DNA of 55,859 nucleotides from CAYQQJ01 sp964419935 (GCA_964419935.1 CAYQQJ010000023.1:1-55859); one strand, 5' to 3'. Counted from the stretch's first letter, positions 7,150 to 16,188 are shown. The notes: generated from the letters alone by a model not told the origin. Numbers and translations are program-made.

Positions 7150-9032
7150 TAAAAGCCCTTCCGGCCAAATACGTCTTTCAGCGTGACGCTCTTTAGTGCT
7201 TTCACGGTCAGAAGTTCTTGACTTTTATCAATTGAAGAAAAAATGGGGATGTAGTCTTCTTCAGTGAGCCCGTACAGGTCAGCGACAAGCTTTTCTAGCT
7301 GAGCATCCAGCTTACTCGGTACAGGCGTTTCGCCTTCCAGGTGTGACCTAAGCTTGTTAGCTAAATTCGAAACCCGTTTTTTCAGTGTTGGCGAAATCTG
7401 ATGCAAATCTGGCACTGGTAGGCTAAGGATTTGTTTCTGTGTCACGTAAGGGTGAGACTTCCATTCGATTTCGCCGGACGACATTGCTATTAGGAAGAAT
7501 GCTAGTCGAGAGTTAAGTATTGCCAGGAACAGTTCTAGAGGCAGCGTCAAGCCCGTGTCATGCCGGATCTTAAATATATATACGACCTGATTCGTCATGC
7601 AGCCCGCGTAATCGATAGAGGCAGAAATTCCTATGCCTGTTTTGCGAACAACAAGTTTGTGGCCTTCGTATAGGCTAGGGTTCTTGTAGTTAATCCCCCT
7701 CTTGGATACATCTATCCACAGGTCTGTGTTCAATTTGTATCTCGCGATGTGCTCTCCCACGATGATAGGCTTTGCACTTCGTCCGATCGTATTTTGTATT
7801 ATCACTTCACGCGTGCAATCAGTGACGGTATTGGCTGACTTGCAATGAGTGCATTCAAATTCAGACCGGCTAGGTGCAGGAAGCCACTGAGCGCAAGTTA
7901 AGCATTGGACGACGGCGCCTTTTTTCGATAGTTCGACTCCTCTGGAGCCGCAAAGGTAGTTTCCTAGAGTCGCGTGGTGTTCATTGATCTTGTTGAAAGT
8001 CCCTTCTAGGCTCAAGTCAATGTCGATATTAAATAGCGCATCTCGGTTATTAGAAAAACGGCTTTGCTCCACTTTGTGGCAAAGTTCAACCTCTGAAGAG
8101 TGAAAATCTTTCTTGCCAGCTAAAATCAATTCTCTATGGTCTACCGGCAGCCTGAAGCAATCCACCTGATGGCTGTCTCGTGGTGCTTTCTTCTCACAAA
8201 TGATCACTGCACATGCACGATTGACATCTTTGAATATCTTTTCACCGAATCTGCCAATGAAATGGATAGTCGTTTTGGTCAAAAGCAGTTTTCGGAGATT
8301 TGCACGCTCTTGATAAAATATAGAGTCAGGCACGATGAATGCTATGAAGCCGCCTTCCCGAACTGTCATCAAGGAAGCTTCTACAAAAAGATCGGACGTG
8401 TCATATTGACCGGAATACAAGGACAGATTGCTAGACTTTAGTAGTGACTTATAGCCCGTAACGTCAGCGCCCCACGGGGGGTTTGCTATTGCTATATCGA
8501 ATCCTTGGGGGACTTTTGCGGTTGCCCTGAGCTTTTTCCATCCCGTATCTGTCTTCAGCTTGTATGGGCACAAGCCGTTAGTGTGGAACAGGCGCACTCC
8601 CGAAAACTCGGCCAGCCTTCTTTGAGCGCTAGAAAGTGCTTTCGAATCAATATCTACACCATATAGAAACAGCTGCGCCAGCGTGAAACCCGACTTAATC
8701 GGAAGTTCTGCATTAAGAGTCGCCATGAGTAGCTGGCCATCACCACATGCAGGATCAATGACATGTAACGGCGATTTACCTGGGCAGTGTCTCTGTAAGT
8801 TGCCCTTCTGAGAGAAGTAGTATGTCAGGACCCGCTGAGCGACGTACTCCGCAAGGTCCTGTGGAGTGTAGACGGCGCCATTTGCAGATCTATTGTGGTC
8901 AGCCTCAGCTGATTCCAGAGCGCGTCTTATATAGTCAGACCTGCTCAGCTCTTGGCGATTGGCTTCGATCTTCTGGAGAAGAGGTTCAGGTAGGCTAACC
9001 GATACCTGTACTGAACCCGATTGCTTAGTCAT
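7149..9032 (-). CDS. Ribbon-helix-helix-fused N6-adenine methyltransferase
   Basis: The start MTKQSGSVQVSVSLPEPLLQ at 9032 is preferred over the longer frame to 9125. Residues about 7-42 form a ribbon-helix-helix DNA-binding domain ending in SRSDYIRRALE. A class-gamma methyltransferase follows: VYTPQDLAEYV, SAM motif DPACGDGQ at 93-100 and NPPW at 184-187. Further on is a zinc ribbon with CLTCAQW and CTHCKS, then a target-recognition region. A perfect 17-bp palindrome lies 34 bp upstream of the start, so the fused domain probably represses its own promoter. It is coupled to the D12 gene. Confidence 0.87.
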   Translation of the reverse strand: MTKQSGSVQVSVSLPEPLLQKIEANRQELSRSDYIRRALESAEADHNRSANGAVYTPQDLAEYVAQRVLTYYFSQKGNLQRHCPGKSPLHVIDPACGDGQLLMATLNAELPIKSGFTLAQLFLYGVDIDSKALSSAQRRLAEFSGVRLFHTNGLCPYKLKTDTGWKKLRATAKVPQGFDIAIANPPWGADVTGYKSLLKSSNLSLYSGQYDTSDLFVEASLMTVREGGFIAFIVPDSIFYQERANLRKLLLTKTTIHFIGRFGEKIFKDVNRACAVIICEKKAPRDSHQVDCFRLPVDHRELILAGKKDFHSSEVELCHKVEQSRFSNNRDALFNIDIDLSLEGTFNKINEHHATLGNYLCGSRGVELSKKGAVVQCLTCAQWLPAPSRSEFECTHCKSANTVTDCTREVIIQNTIGRSAKPIIVGEHIARYKLNTDLWIDVSKRGINYKNPSLYEGHKLVVRKTGIGISASIDYAGCMTNQVVYIFKIRHDTGLTLPLELFLAILNSRLAFFLIAMSSGEIEWKSHPYVTQKQILSLPVPDLHQISPTLKKRVSNLANKLRSHLEGETPVPSKLDAQLEKLVADLYGLTEEDYIPIFSSIDKSQELLTVKALKSVTLKDVFGRKGF

Positions 9033-9065
9033 TATAGTGGTTGCTACCGTAAAGTCAGGTATATT

Positions 9066-9082
9066 GTGATTTTGAAAATCAC
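9066..9082. promoter_or_regulatory. Palindromic operator before methyltransferase gene
   Basis: GTGATTTTGAAAATCAC is a perfect 8+1+8 inverted repeat, 34 bp before the ATG at 9032. It probably lies between the promoter hexamers and suits binding by the ribbon-helix-helix domain of the encoded protein. Confidence 0.6.
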
Positions 9083-9328
9083 CTAAGTCACTGAAAAAAA
9101 ATATAAAAACGAATACTATCAGCACTTGTCATTTATGACAAGGAAAGATCCCTCTTTCGTGTACGCTCCACACGCCCCTAACAGTCACCCTACCACTTCC
9201 AAGCTTGAGCTATAGACGCCGCCAATATAGCGGAGAAGGGAGCGCGGCGCACTTATACGTTATAAGCAGGCTGTTGACCTGATCAAAAAATGAACAGATG
9301 GTCCCTCTATAGCGAAGGAGGGTCGTTC

Positions 9329-10354
9329 ATGTCCATCTACAAGCGGCGGAACTCAAAGTACTACTACTGCGAGATAGCAATAAATGGGAAAGTCGTCATT
9401 AGAAGCACGAAGACGACAAGGAAAGCCCTAGCGCTGCGATTCGAAGCACAGCTACGAGAGCGTCTCTACCGCGAACTCATACTTGGAGAGCGTCCTCCGA
9501 TCTCGTTGGACGACGCAATCCACTTTTATGAGCGGTCCAAGGCGGCATCGGTTAGCCAAAGGGCTTTGAAATGCCAAGTACGAGCCCTTAAGGCTCAGTT
9601 AGCCCGGCTGATGCCCGGTTCGTCGTGGCTACACCACATTAGCAGCCGACACCTGGAGAACATCGCGGCGTCACGTCGCGCAGAGGGTGTAGCTGAGGGC
9701 ACAATCCGTGTGTTGTTCAGCACGCTTAAAGGTGTCCTCGCCGTGTCCGCCTCGCATGGCTACCTCACACCGACAGACCTCAGATTCCCGATAACCCGTG
9801 TTCGAAATCAGCGCACACGCATACTTAGCCATGAAGAAGAGAGTAGGCTGCTAAGTGTCCTGCAGATGCGCTCCGTGGATGGCTTCGACCTCGTCACTCT
9901 GTTGCTAGACACTGGCGCACGTCTGAACGAGATTCAGCATCTACGTTGGCAAAATGTCGATCTAGAGCGGCAAGAACTGAAGTTGTGGCGACCCAAAACC
10001 CGAACAGAAACGGTTATTCACCTCACGGATAGGAGTCTTAGTGTACTGACCGAGCGGCGTCGGAGATCCGGTGACTCCGAACTTGTATTCCCGACCAAGT
10101 CAGGTGGCCTACGGCACGACACTCCAAAGGTTGTGCAGCGGGCATACAGGGACGCAGGACTGATAGGGTTCTGCACCCACTGTTTGCGTCACACTGCGGC
10201 TAGCCGGCTAGTGCAGGGCGGCATGACACTTTACGCAGTATCTAAGTTCTTGGGTCATTCTAACGCCCGGATGACAGAGCGTTACGCGCACCTTGAGCAT
10301 CAGGCCGTAGCGGCACAGGCTAGGGCCATCCTTAACGGCAAATATAGGAATTAG
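9329..10354 (+). CDS. Tyrosine recombinase (integrase) 1
   Basis: ATG at 9329 follows GAAGGAGG by seven bases, giving 341 aa. The N-terminus MSIYKRRNSKYYYCEI is the usual arm-binding strand. A SAM-like core-binding domain occupies about 60-160, and the catalytic domain holds R198 (TGARLNE), K223 (RPKTRTE), H284-x-x-R287, H310 (LGHSN) and Y319 (TERYAHL). All catalytic residues are present. It resembles integrase 2 at 14120 in layout and length. It lies 9 kb from the left junction and 11 kb from the right, unusual for an integrase serving those sites. Confidence 0.94.
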   Translation: MSIYKRRNSKYYYCEIAINGKVVIRSTKTTRKALALRFEAQLRERLYRELILGERPPISLDDAIHFYERSKAASVSQRALKCQVRALKAQLARLMPGSSWLHHISSRHLENIAASRRAEGVAEGTIRVLFSTLKGVLAVSASHGYLTPTDLRFPITRVRNQRTRILSHEEESRLLSVLQMRSVDGFDLVTLLLDTGARLNEIQHLRWQNVDLERQELKLWRPKTRTETVIHLTDRSLSVLTERRRRSGDSELVFPTKSGGLRHDTPKVVQRAYRDAGLIGFCTHCLRHTAASRLVQGGMTLYAVSKFLGHSNARMTERYAHLEHQAVAAQARAILNGKYRN

Positions 10355-10435
10355 TCCTATTGTCCACTGCCTGTCTATGCTCTATTTTCATCGGCTGTTG
10401 ATGCCCGCGCCCCGCATCGAGAAGCTACGGCTCTC

Positions 10436-11134
10436 ATGCAATGCGTCGATGTTGTGGCGCCATTCTCGAATCAAACCGCGGAGAGACTTTTGAACTTGAG
10501 TCAGACAGACCTGAAGGAACAGTGCCTTGTGAAGCGGGTAACGGTCGCTCTTACTCGAAATATCGCTCGCGAGTTGCATGATGATTTTGGACAGCACCTA
10601 ACGGCTCTCAATGCGTGTGGCAAGCTACTAGAACAGATGCTGAAAGATAATGGGCCTGCCAAAGCAGTTGCTGGCGACGTCAGGCGTCATGTGGAAGGGA
10701 TGTATGATTCACTTGCCGCCGTGTTGCATTGGATGCGGGTGGATTCCGTCAATGAAAAACAGTTCAAGGAGTACGTGCAAAAGCTAATTGACGTATACCA
10801 AATGAAGTCGCGCGGCGTGAAATTAAAGATGGCAGTGAAGGCCGATTTCAAAACCACCGATCCGGCAACTGCAACCGTTCTATACCGAACTGTACAAGAG
10901 CTCCTAACCAACTGCGCCAAGCACTCCGACGCTTCGCAGGTATACGTATCGCTTGACGACACGGGCGGTTGTATACGCCTGTCGGTAAGAGACAATGGCA
11001 GAGCTGCAAAGGAAAAGCTGATTTCTGGTTACGGGCTTCAGGGCATACAAGAGCGTGCGGAACTGCTGGGCGGGTCGGTTCTGGTAGAAGATGCGGATGG
11101 TTGGTCTGTTACGGTCATGGTTCCCGCTCAATAG
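10436..11134 (+). CDS. Soluble NarL-family sensor histidine kinase
   Basis: The 232-aa protein has a HisKA_3 dimerisation helix with ARELHDDFGQ (H48 the phospho-acceptor) and an HATPase domain with QELLTNCAKHSDASQV, RDNGRA and GYGLQGIQERAELLGG. No membrane segment or large sensor domain is present, only about 35 residues before the histidine helix. It must sense a cytoplasmic signal or partner. The response regulator starts 7 bp after its stop. The start codon is uncertain because no clear ribosome site precedes 10436. Confidence 0.88.
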   Translation: MQCVDVVAPFSNQTAERLLNLSQTDLKEQCLVKRVTVALTRNIARELHDDFGQHLTALNACGKLLEQMLKDNGPAKAVAGDVRRHVEGMYDSLAAVLHWMRVDSVNEKQFKEYVQKLIDVYQMKSRGVKLKMAVKADFKTTDPATATVLYRTVQELLTNCAKHSDASQVYVSLDDTGGCIRLSVRDNGRAAKEKLISGYGLQGIQERAELLGGSVLVEDADGWSVTVMVPAQ

Positions 11135-11141
11135 CACAGGA

Positions 11142-11771
11142 ATGGATATATTGGTCGTTGATGATCACCCGTTTGTGCGAGAAGGCGTGGACAGGCTTAT
11201 ATCCGCCAGTATCCCTGGCTCTCACGTACATCATGCACATTCCATATGCGGTGCGATGGAAACCTTGCGCAATCAGCCAATCGAGCTGGTCGTCATGGAT
11301 ATTAGTATGCCAGAAGGTGACGGAATTTCCGCAACACAAAAAATCCGGGAGCAAAACGAAAAGATCAAAATAATTATCTTAACAGTTCACGAGTCAGTAC
11401 ACATTATGGAGCGCTGTTTTGCGGCTGGTGCAAATGCCTTTCTTACCAAACGTTGCCTTCCTGATGAACTTCATGCAGCTATAAACGGCGTGTTATCCGG
11501 GAATAGGTACATAAGTGGTGACATCGACTTCAAAGGCCAAAAAGAGGCTCAATCTGATGCGGCGTCAAAGCTGGAAACTCTTACTAAAAGAGAGAGACAG
11601 GTGTTTGATCGCCTCTCCAGCGGACGCTCTCCGTCAGAAATTGCGGAAGACTTGTGTATTAGCAGGAAAACCGTCTACGTCCATCGGAAGAATATCTTCG
11701 AAAAGCTTGATATAAAAACAAACTATGAGCTTCACTTGCTCAGAAGATGCGCTGAAAAGGGCAGCAGTTAA
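11142..11771 (+). CDS. NarL/LuxR-family response regulator
   Basis: MDILVVDDHP at 11142 is the true start, following CACAGGA; the longer frame overlaps the kinase. The receiver has D7, D8, phospho-acceptor D53 (VVMDISMP), T81 and K103. A LuxR-type helix-turn-helix follows near residues 145-205 (LTKRERQVFDRLSSGRSPSE, then SRKTVYVHRKNI). It pairs with the adjacent kinase. Its targets may be the two lipoprotein genes that follow at once, the first only 2 bp downstream. Confidence 0.92.
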   Translation: MDILVVDDHPFVREGVDRLISASIPGSHVHHAHSICGAMETLRNQPIELVVMDISMPEGDGISATQKIREQNEKIKIIILTVHESVHIMERCFAAGANAFLTKRCLPDELHAAINGVLSGNRYISGDIDFKGQKEAQSDAASKLETLTKRERQVFDRLSSGRSPSEIAEDLCISRKTVYVHRKNIFEKLDIKTNYELHLLRRCAEKGSS

Positions 11772-11773
11772 CC

Positions 11774-12274
11774 TTGAAATACATAGCAATACTTAGGTTG
11801 TTTCTCTTGCTGGCATGCATTTGTATGGCCTCCTGCCATGTTGCTAACAATAAACCAAACTATGACGGTATTACCTTGCAAACCATGGGGTCTCGAAGGT
11901 GTGGGCTGAGCGACATGTTGGTTAGCGCGGTAATAACTAAGCATGCGAGAGGGCCTGTGGATGGCGCCAAAGACGAAGACGGAAATGGCGCTGTAGACCT
12001 AGATGAATCCTTCACCACGTGGGATTTCAGTCAGACGCTTAGGGTTATATCTCAAGGTGAAAGCGAAGCTCCTGTAACATGGACGAATGTCGACACCTGT
12101 TATCAGTTTGAAGTTGTGCCTCATGCGTTTTATGAAGATCATTCCATGAAAGCTGTTTGGCAAACGTGCCGGGACTTTACATACACAGTGCATAATCATG
12201 TAGGTCGCTGGGTGGGCAGTAATAAAGGCAGTGCGTGTCGAAATTTCGCTACCCATGAATGGATGTTCCGATAG
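11774..12274 (+). CDS. Predicted lipoprotein, function unknown
   Basis: The frame opens with TTG two bases after the regulator stop. The N-terminus has a hydrophobic signal (AILRLFLLLACICMASC) ending in a lipobox whose cysteine would be lipidated. The mature part of about 145 residues is cysteine-containing and aromatic-rich, with acidic DEDGNGAVDLDES resembling a calcium loop; the family is not recognised. It is probably in the same transcript as the two-component pair. An ATG is lacking, so the exact start is uncertain. Confidence 0.65.
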   Translation: MKYIAILRLFLLLACICMASCHVANNKPNYDGITLQTMGSRRCGLSDMLVSAVITKHARGPVDGAKDEDGNGAVDLDESFTTWDFSQTLRVISQGESEAPVTWTNVDTCYQFEVVPHAFYEDHSMKAVWQTCRDFTYTVHNHVGRWVGSNKGSACRNFATHEWMFR

Positions 12275-12432
12275 CTATGGAACCTGTGATAGTGGATAAC
12301 CTGTGGAGGACGCCGCGTCCAGGGATTTAAAGTGACTACGGTTCATTCTTCTAACAAAGTGGGTTTCCCGTGTATCGGCATGCGCAGCGCGTACAGCGTG
12401 AACAGAAAAATTGATGTTGACAGGATCGAGAA

Positions 12433-13968
12433 ATGAAAAGAATAACCTTTATTGTAGCTTTATACCTTTTCGGATTCGTCGTCTCAGGCTGTGACACGAG
12501 CTATGGGGGGGCGGGAGAGTCAGCAGAAAATGGAGAGAACGTCGCTGAGCAAAAATTATCGCCGAAGTCGGAATACCTTCGGTACATGATTATGGAGAAG
12601 GATGCATACCATTATCTTGCAATTCTATCGTATCAAACAATGTTTGGGATCAACCAAGAAGCCGTGGATAAGGCGCTAGCTCTAGATCTTCTTGAGCAGG
12701 GGTATATCCGTGAAGATGCAGACGACGAACACATGTTCTGGATGGAGCCTGGACACATTCTGGCCGCGTACTACTACATGACCCTTCAGGGCGAGATTGA
12801 AATGCGTCCCTTCATGGCAGATGCGTACAACATGTTCCAAAATATCAGCATGGCGACGGGCATGACGTACTGTTCTGCACTTAGAGAGGGCAAAAAAGAC
12901 GCTGCAAGTGCGGACAAGTGCTTAGACGATTTAGTGACAGCCAACGGCCCAGGGCTAAATGTAGCCACCTACGCAATGTTCAGCTCCTACGGAGTATCTC
13001 CGTCGATAAACGGAGCTAGCCGTGCGGTTGCAACTGCTGCGAACTCAACGGTGGGGCTTGGGCGCCAGGAAATGCTCAGGCCAGTCATAGCTCATTTGTT
13101 AGAAAGAGGCCTAGATCTAACTGCCACTACTGGCTGGGGCGCCACAGCGCTGGACGGAGCTGTGGGCTTCGGTGATTACGAATTGGCAACTATGCTGCTA
13201 CAAGCCGGTGCGCCTCTTGACATCGGAAAGGGTAAAGATCAGTTATTTGTAAATGCACTGAGGCAGCTAGACGACTCGGATAGGCCATGGCGGATATCGC
13301 AGATAAATGGATTCTTAACTTCTATGATCAAGGCTGGTGCAGACGTCAACGGAGTAAGAGGGCCACTGGGTTTGACTCCGCTCATGATAGCTGCTGCTAG
13401 TGGCCATGAATCCTCAGTACGTCTGCTGATGGATCACGGTGCTGATCCAAACCTTCAATTAGTGGTAGGCGAAGAGGAGACATCTAAATCAGCGGTAGAT
13501 GTTGCTGCTGATAATCAAATGTTTCACCTTGAGAGTGTTTTCGATGAATATGGTGTCGACACCACAGGCGTCTTCAGTCGGGCTAGAGAGCGTGCTATTG
13601 CTGCGCAAAAGGCCGAAGACGTGCGGATGGCCGAGGCAAGGAGGGTAGCGTCGACGCATCCTTTCGTGGCTGTTGTCGACTGCTATGTCGGTGGAACGCC
13701 GTCGTACTTGCATGGTTGTACGGGCGAGCGTGGATCTATCACAGTCCGGGATCAGTTCGCTTCCAAGTCGTATAGAACCAACGACTTGTTCTGGCTTCAG
13801 AAATCGAGCATGGACATCCCACTGTCGGAGCAGTTTTCCTTGGTCATACAGAATGGCGAGAATAGGTTTAGTGATATCCGTGTAAGAATTAAGGATGTCG
13901 TATCAGGTGAGTACCTGTTCGACGATCATACCGAAGGTCCCTTCGATACAATATCGGTTGAGAATTGA
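12433..13968 (+). CDS. Ankyrin-repeat lipoprotein
   Basis: The 511-aa protein begins with a lipoprotein signal, MKRITFIVALYLFGFVVSGC, where the cysteine is the lipidation site. A helical region about residues 50-190 follows, then ankyrin-like repeats at about 205-380 with GWGATALDGAVGFGDYELAT, LLQAGAPLD, GLTPLMIAAASGHESSVRLL and DHGADPNL. The C-terminal 100 residues look beta-rich. It would be anchored in the envelope as a protein-binding scaffold. It follows the other lipoprotein after 158 bp. No known system with this gene set comes to mind. Confidence 0.75.
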   Translation: MKRITFIVALYLFGFVVSGCDTSYGGAGESAENGENVAEQKLSPKSEYLRYMIMEKDAYHYLAILSYQTMFGINQEAVDKALALDLLEQGYIREDADDEHMFWMEPGHILAAYYYMTLQGEIEMRPFMADAYNMFQNISMATGMTYCSALREGKKDAASADKCLDDLVTANGPGLNVATYAMFSSYGVSPSINGASRAVATAANSTVGLGRQEMLRPVIAHLLERGLDLTATTGWGATALDGAVGFGDYELATMLLQAGAPLDIGKGKDQLFVNALRQLDDSDRPWRISQINGFLTSMIKAGADVNGVRGPLGLTPLMIAAASGHESSVRLLMDHGADPNLQLVVGEEETSKSAVDVAADNQMFHLESVFDEYGVDTTGVFSRARERAIAAQKAEDVRMAEARRVASTHPFVAVVDCYVGGTPSYLHGCTGERGSITVRDQFASKSYRTNDLFWLQKSSMDIPLSEQFSLVIQNGENRFSDIRVRIKDVVSGEYLFDDHTEGPFDTISVEN

Positions 13969-14119
13969 TAGCGGCGTCCTGTCTCCGAGAGGTCGCTATT
14001 TTCGGATGTTTCTTCATGCCTATGTAAAGTGGCGCCTACAAGCGGTAACCCGGTTGAATTGCAGCATAAATACTAAGGACGATGTACGACTCGGTATGAG
14101 TCATAAGGAGAGAGTATTT

Positions 14120-15205
14120 ATGAGCGTGTTTAAGCGAAATGGCGTAGGCAATTATTACATTCAGTTTAATTATAGCGGTAAAACGTACTGTAAGAGTTCG
14201 AAGACAACGAACAAGCGGATCGCTGAACGTATTGAGCGTGATTGGAAGGCGGAAATCCATCGGATCGAAGAGCTCGGTGAAAGGCCAAGGATTTCACTTC
14301 GTAAAGCGCTGGATGCGTACGTGGAGCAGAAGAAGAACACCGGAAGTAGTAGTTACGCCCATACCAATGCGAAAGTTGTTGCCGAACAGATGGACGTCGG
14401 CATCTATGTGGACGAGCTACGCAGCTGGCATTTGGCGAAGTTTAAAAGTGCTCGGGAAGCGCAAGGAGTAGCTCCGCAGACCGTTAAACATAACCTGCAG
14501 GCTGTCCGAAGCGCGATCGCGTGGGCCAAGGAACATGGCTATTTGGTGCGGGACATAGAATTTCCAAAAGTGAAGCTACCGAAACATCGGCTGCGGTATC
14601 TATCGTACGACGAGGAGCAACAGCTCTTGGCAGAGCTTGATCCACGGCGTAAGCGGCCATATCGACCTGACTACGAAGATCGATCAGCAGCAGAGAACCA
14701 AAAGTACCAGGATAACTACGATTTGGTGGTTATGCTGTTAGATACGGGTGCTCGATACGGCGAGGTTGCCAACATCAAGTGGACAGCTATTGATCTAGAG
14801 GGGGGAACACTGAACTTGTGGCGTCCGAAGGTTCGGAATGAGTCTATTGTCTATATGACCACTCGTGTTAAGGATATTCTCGCCCGTAGGTGGGATAACC
14901 GTACGTCTGATACCTACGTTTTCACGAACCAGAAGGGCGAGCCGCGAGGCTATCAAGCCAAGGGCATCAGGAGTGCCATAAAGCGTGCCGGTATCGACAA
15001 TTTCCGAATCCATGACCTGCGCCATACCTGTGCAAGCAGATTGGTGCAATCCGGGTTGTCGTTATATGAAGTCGCCAACGTGCTGGGCCACACCGATATA
15101 TCGACTACGCAGATCTACGCCCACCTAGAGCGAAAAGATGTGAGTGCGAGGGCGCGGGACGTATTGGAATCGCTACAGACTCGGAGGTCAACCCATGAAG
15201 CTTAA
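14120..15205 (+). CDS. Tyrosine recombinase (integrase) 2
   Basis: ATG at 14120 follows AAGGAGAGAG; the open frame extends back to 13895 but overlaps the previous gene. The 361-aa protein has an arm-binding start MSVFKRNGVGNYYIQFNYSG and catalytic R212, K237, H298-D-L-R301, H324 and Y333. It is a paralogue of integrase 1, in the same orientation, with the two-component and lipoprotein genes between them. The leader contains TATGAGTCAT at 14093-14102, which matches 8 of the 9 bases of the attachment core, perhaps by chance. Confidence 0.94.
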   Translation: MSVFKRNGVGNYYIQFNYSGKTYCKSSKTTNKRIAERIERDWKAEIHRIEELGERPRISLRKALDAYVEQKKNTGSSSYAHTNAKVVAEQMDVGIYVDELRSWHLAKFKSAREAQGVAPQTVKHNLQAVRSAIAWAKEHGYLVRDIEFPKVKLPKHRLRYLSYDEEQQLLAELDPRRKRPYRPDYEDRSAAENQKYQDNYDLVVMLLDTGARYGEVANIKWTAIDLEGGTLNLWRPKVRNESIVYMTTRVKDILARRWDNRTSDTYVFTNQKGEPRGYQAKGIRSAIKRAGIDNFRIHDLRHTCASRLVQSGLSLYEVANVLGHTDISTTQIYAHLERKDVSARARDVLESLQTRRSTHEA

Positions 15206-15464
15206 GGAGGTAACTGAAAGCCAAAATTTGAACGCATACACGAAGTTGGTCAAATTGTTAGGTAGCGTGTTCGGATTCGAGAGAGGTCAGAACCCTCAAT
15301 TCAAGCGGGTGAAGCAAGCGTTCGACCAGCAGACAGGCGAGCATGTGCTATATTTTGAGTACAGGGTCCGCGCCCGCAATCAATCACCCATCCCCGCACC
15401 TTCAAAACAAGATTCGAAGCAACAGCACGAGAATCGCACTGAGCATCGTCAGTCAGAAAAATAG
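15195..15464 (+). CDS. Small basic protein downstream of integrase 2
   Basis: The ATG at 15195 overlaps the integrase stop by 11 bp and follows GGAGGTCAACCC. The 89-aa product MKLKEVTESQNLNAYTKLVK has a basic, glutamine-rich tail. It is translationally coupled to the integrase and so could be a directionality factor or accessory protein. No motif was recognised. Confidence 0.6.
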   Translation: MKLKEVTESQNLNAYTKLVKLLGSVFGFERGQNPQFKRVKQAFDQQTGEHVLYFEYRVRARNQSPIPAPSKQDSKQQHENRTEHRQSEK

Positions 15465-15647
15465 AGAAGCCAGGGAGTTGCCGTGGGACACCACGGTGCC
15501 GTTGGCTCGGCGGGTGTAGTCCTGCTTTTTGTCGTACCAGCCCAACAGCACTCCTCCCTGAGTTCTTGCTTCGATCCTGTCAGATAGGTCTCGGGTCAAG
15601 CCAATAACCTGCCCACCTGTTGTACGTATGTGCACAAACTCAGTCAT
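15453..15647 (-). CDS. Small protein of 64 aa, function unknown
   Basis: ATG at 15647 follows GGTGAAGGAGACGAAC, a very good ribosome site, so the longer frame to 15839 is rejected. The product begins MTEFVHIRTTGGQVIGLTRD and contains GWYDKKQDYTRRANGTVV. The beta-strand and turn pattern suggests a small barrel. It overlaps the convergent 15195 gene by 12 bp. I do not recognise the family. Confidence 0.62.
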   Translation of the reverse strand: MTEFVHIRTTGGQVIGLTRDLSDRIEARTQGGVLLGWYDKKQDYTRRANGTVVSHGNSLASLFF

Positions 15648-15749
15648 GTTCGTCTCCTTCACCAGATAAGCGCACCATCCAGGATCTCTATCAATAAGTG
15701 CACGTGTGCCAGTGTTGTCCTTAGGTGCGGAAGGTTGGAAGCTTGCTGC

Positions 15750-15959
15750 ATGAAATCCGAACAGCAACTCACACCAGAACAGATCTTCGAAATCGCCGAT
15801 GCGGTGCAGGATTCTTTGGCATGCAGACAGGCGGATCATGATGAAGTCACAGAGTACATCCTCATGTTTCTTGAGGACATTCCGGGTTTTGAACTCGCTA
15901 CAGAAGCAGAACGAGGGAAAGTTGTCGATGAGGTTATCAAGTTTATTTCACCAGAATGA
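15750..15959 (+). CDS. Small acidic protein of 69 aa, function unknown
   Basis: The start MKSEQQLTPEQIFEIADAVQ at 15750 is chosen because upstream residues overlap the divergent gene. The product is acidic and mostly helical, with few basic residues. It lies 19 bp before the next small gene, so both are probably one transcript. Phage-derived anti-defence or regulatory proteins often look like this, but nothing specific is seen. Confidence 0.5.
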   Translation: MKSEQQLTPEQIFEIADAVQDSLACRQADHDEVTEYILMFLEDIPGFELATEAERGKVVDEVIKFISPE

Positions 15960-15978
15960 CCACGTTGAGGAGATTAAT

Positions 15979-16188
15979 ATGGGTACAAAAAGTCAGAAGA
16001 AGGGGCCGCAGCCATCGAAAATGGCAAAGGCGACGGAGGTCTACGAGCGTATGGTCAAAGATCCGGGGGCTCAGCGGAAGGACATAATCGCGGAGTTTGT
16101 ACAGTCCTGCGGATTGACCTCTGCCGGGGCTGCGACTTACTACGGGATCATCAAGAAACGCGGTGAGAAGCGAAATGAGGGGGTATAA
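15979..16188 (+). CDS. Small basic protein of 69 aa, possible DNA binding
   Basis: ATG at 15979 follows GAGGAGATTAAT. The product MGTKSQKKGPQPSKMAKATE is strongly basic and continues YERMVKDPGAQRKDIIAEFV, then GLTSAGAATYYGIIKKRGEK. The AQRKDIIAEFVQSCGLTSAG stretch could form a helix-turn-helix. The family is not known to me. Confidence 0.58.
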   Translation: MGTKSQKKGPQPSKMAKATEVYERMVKDPGAQRKDIIAEFVQSCGLTSAGAATYYGIIKKRGEKRNEGV

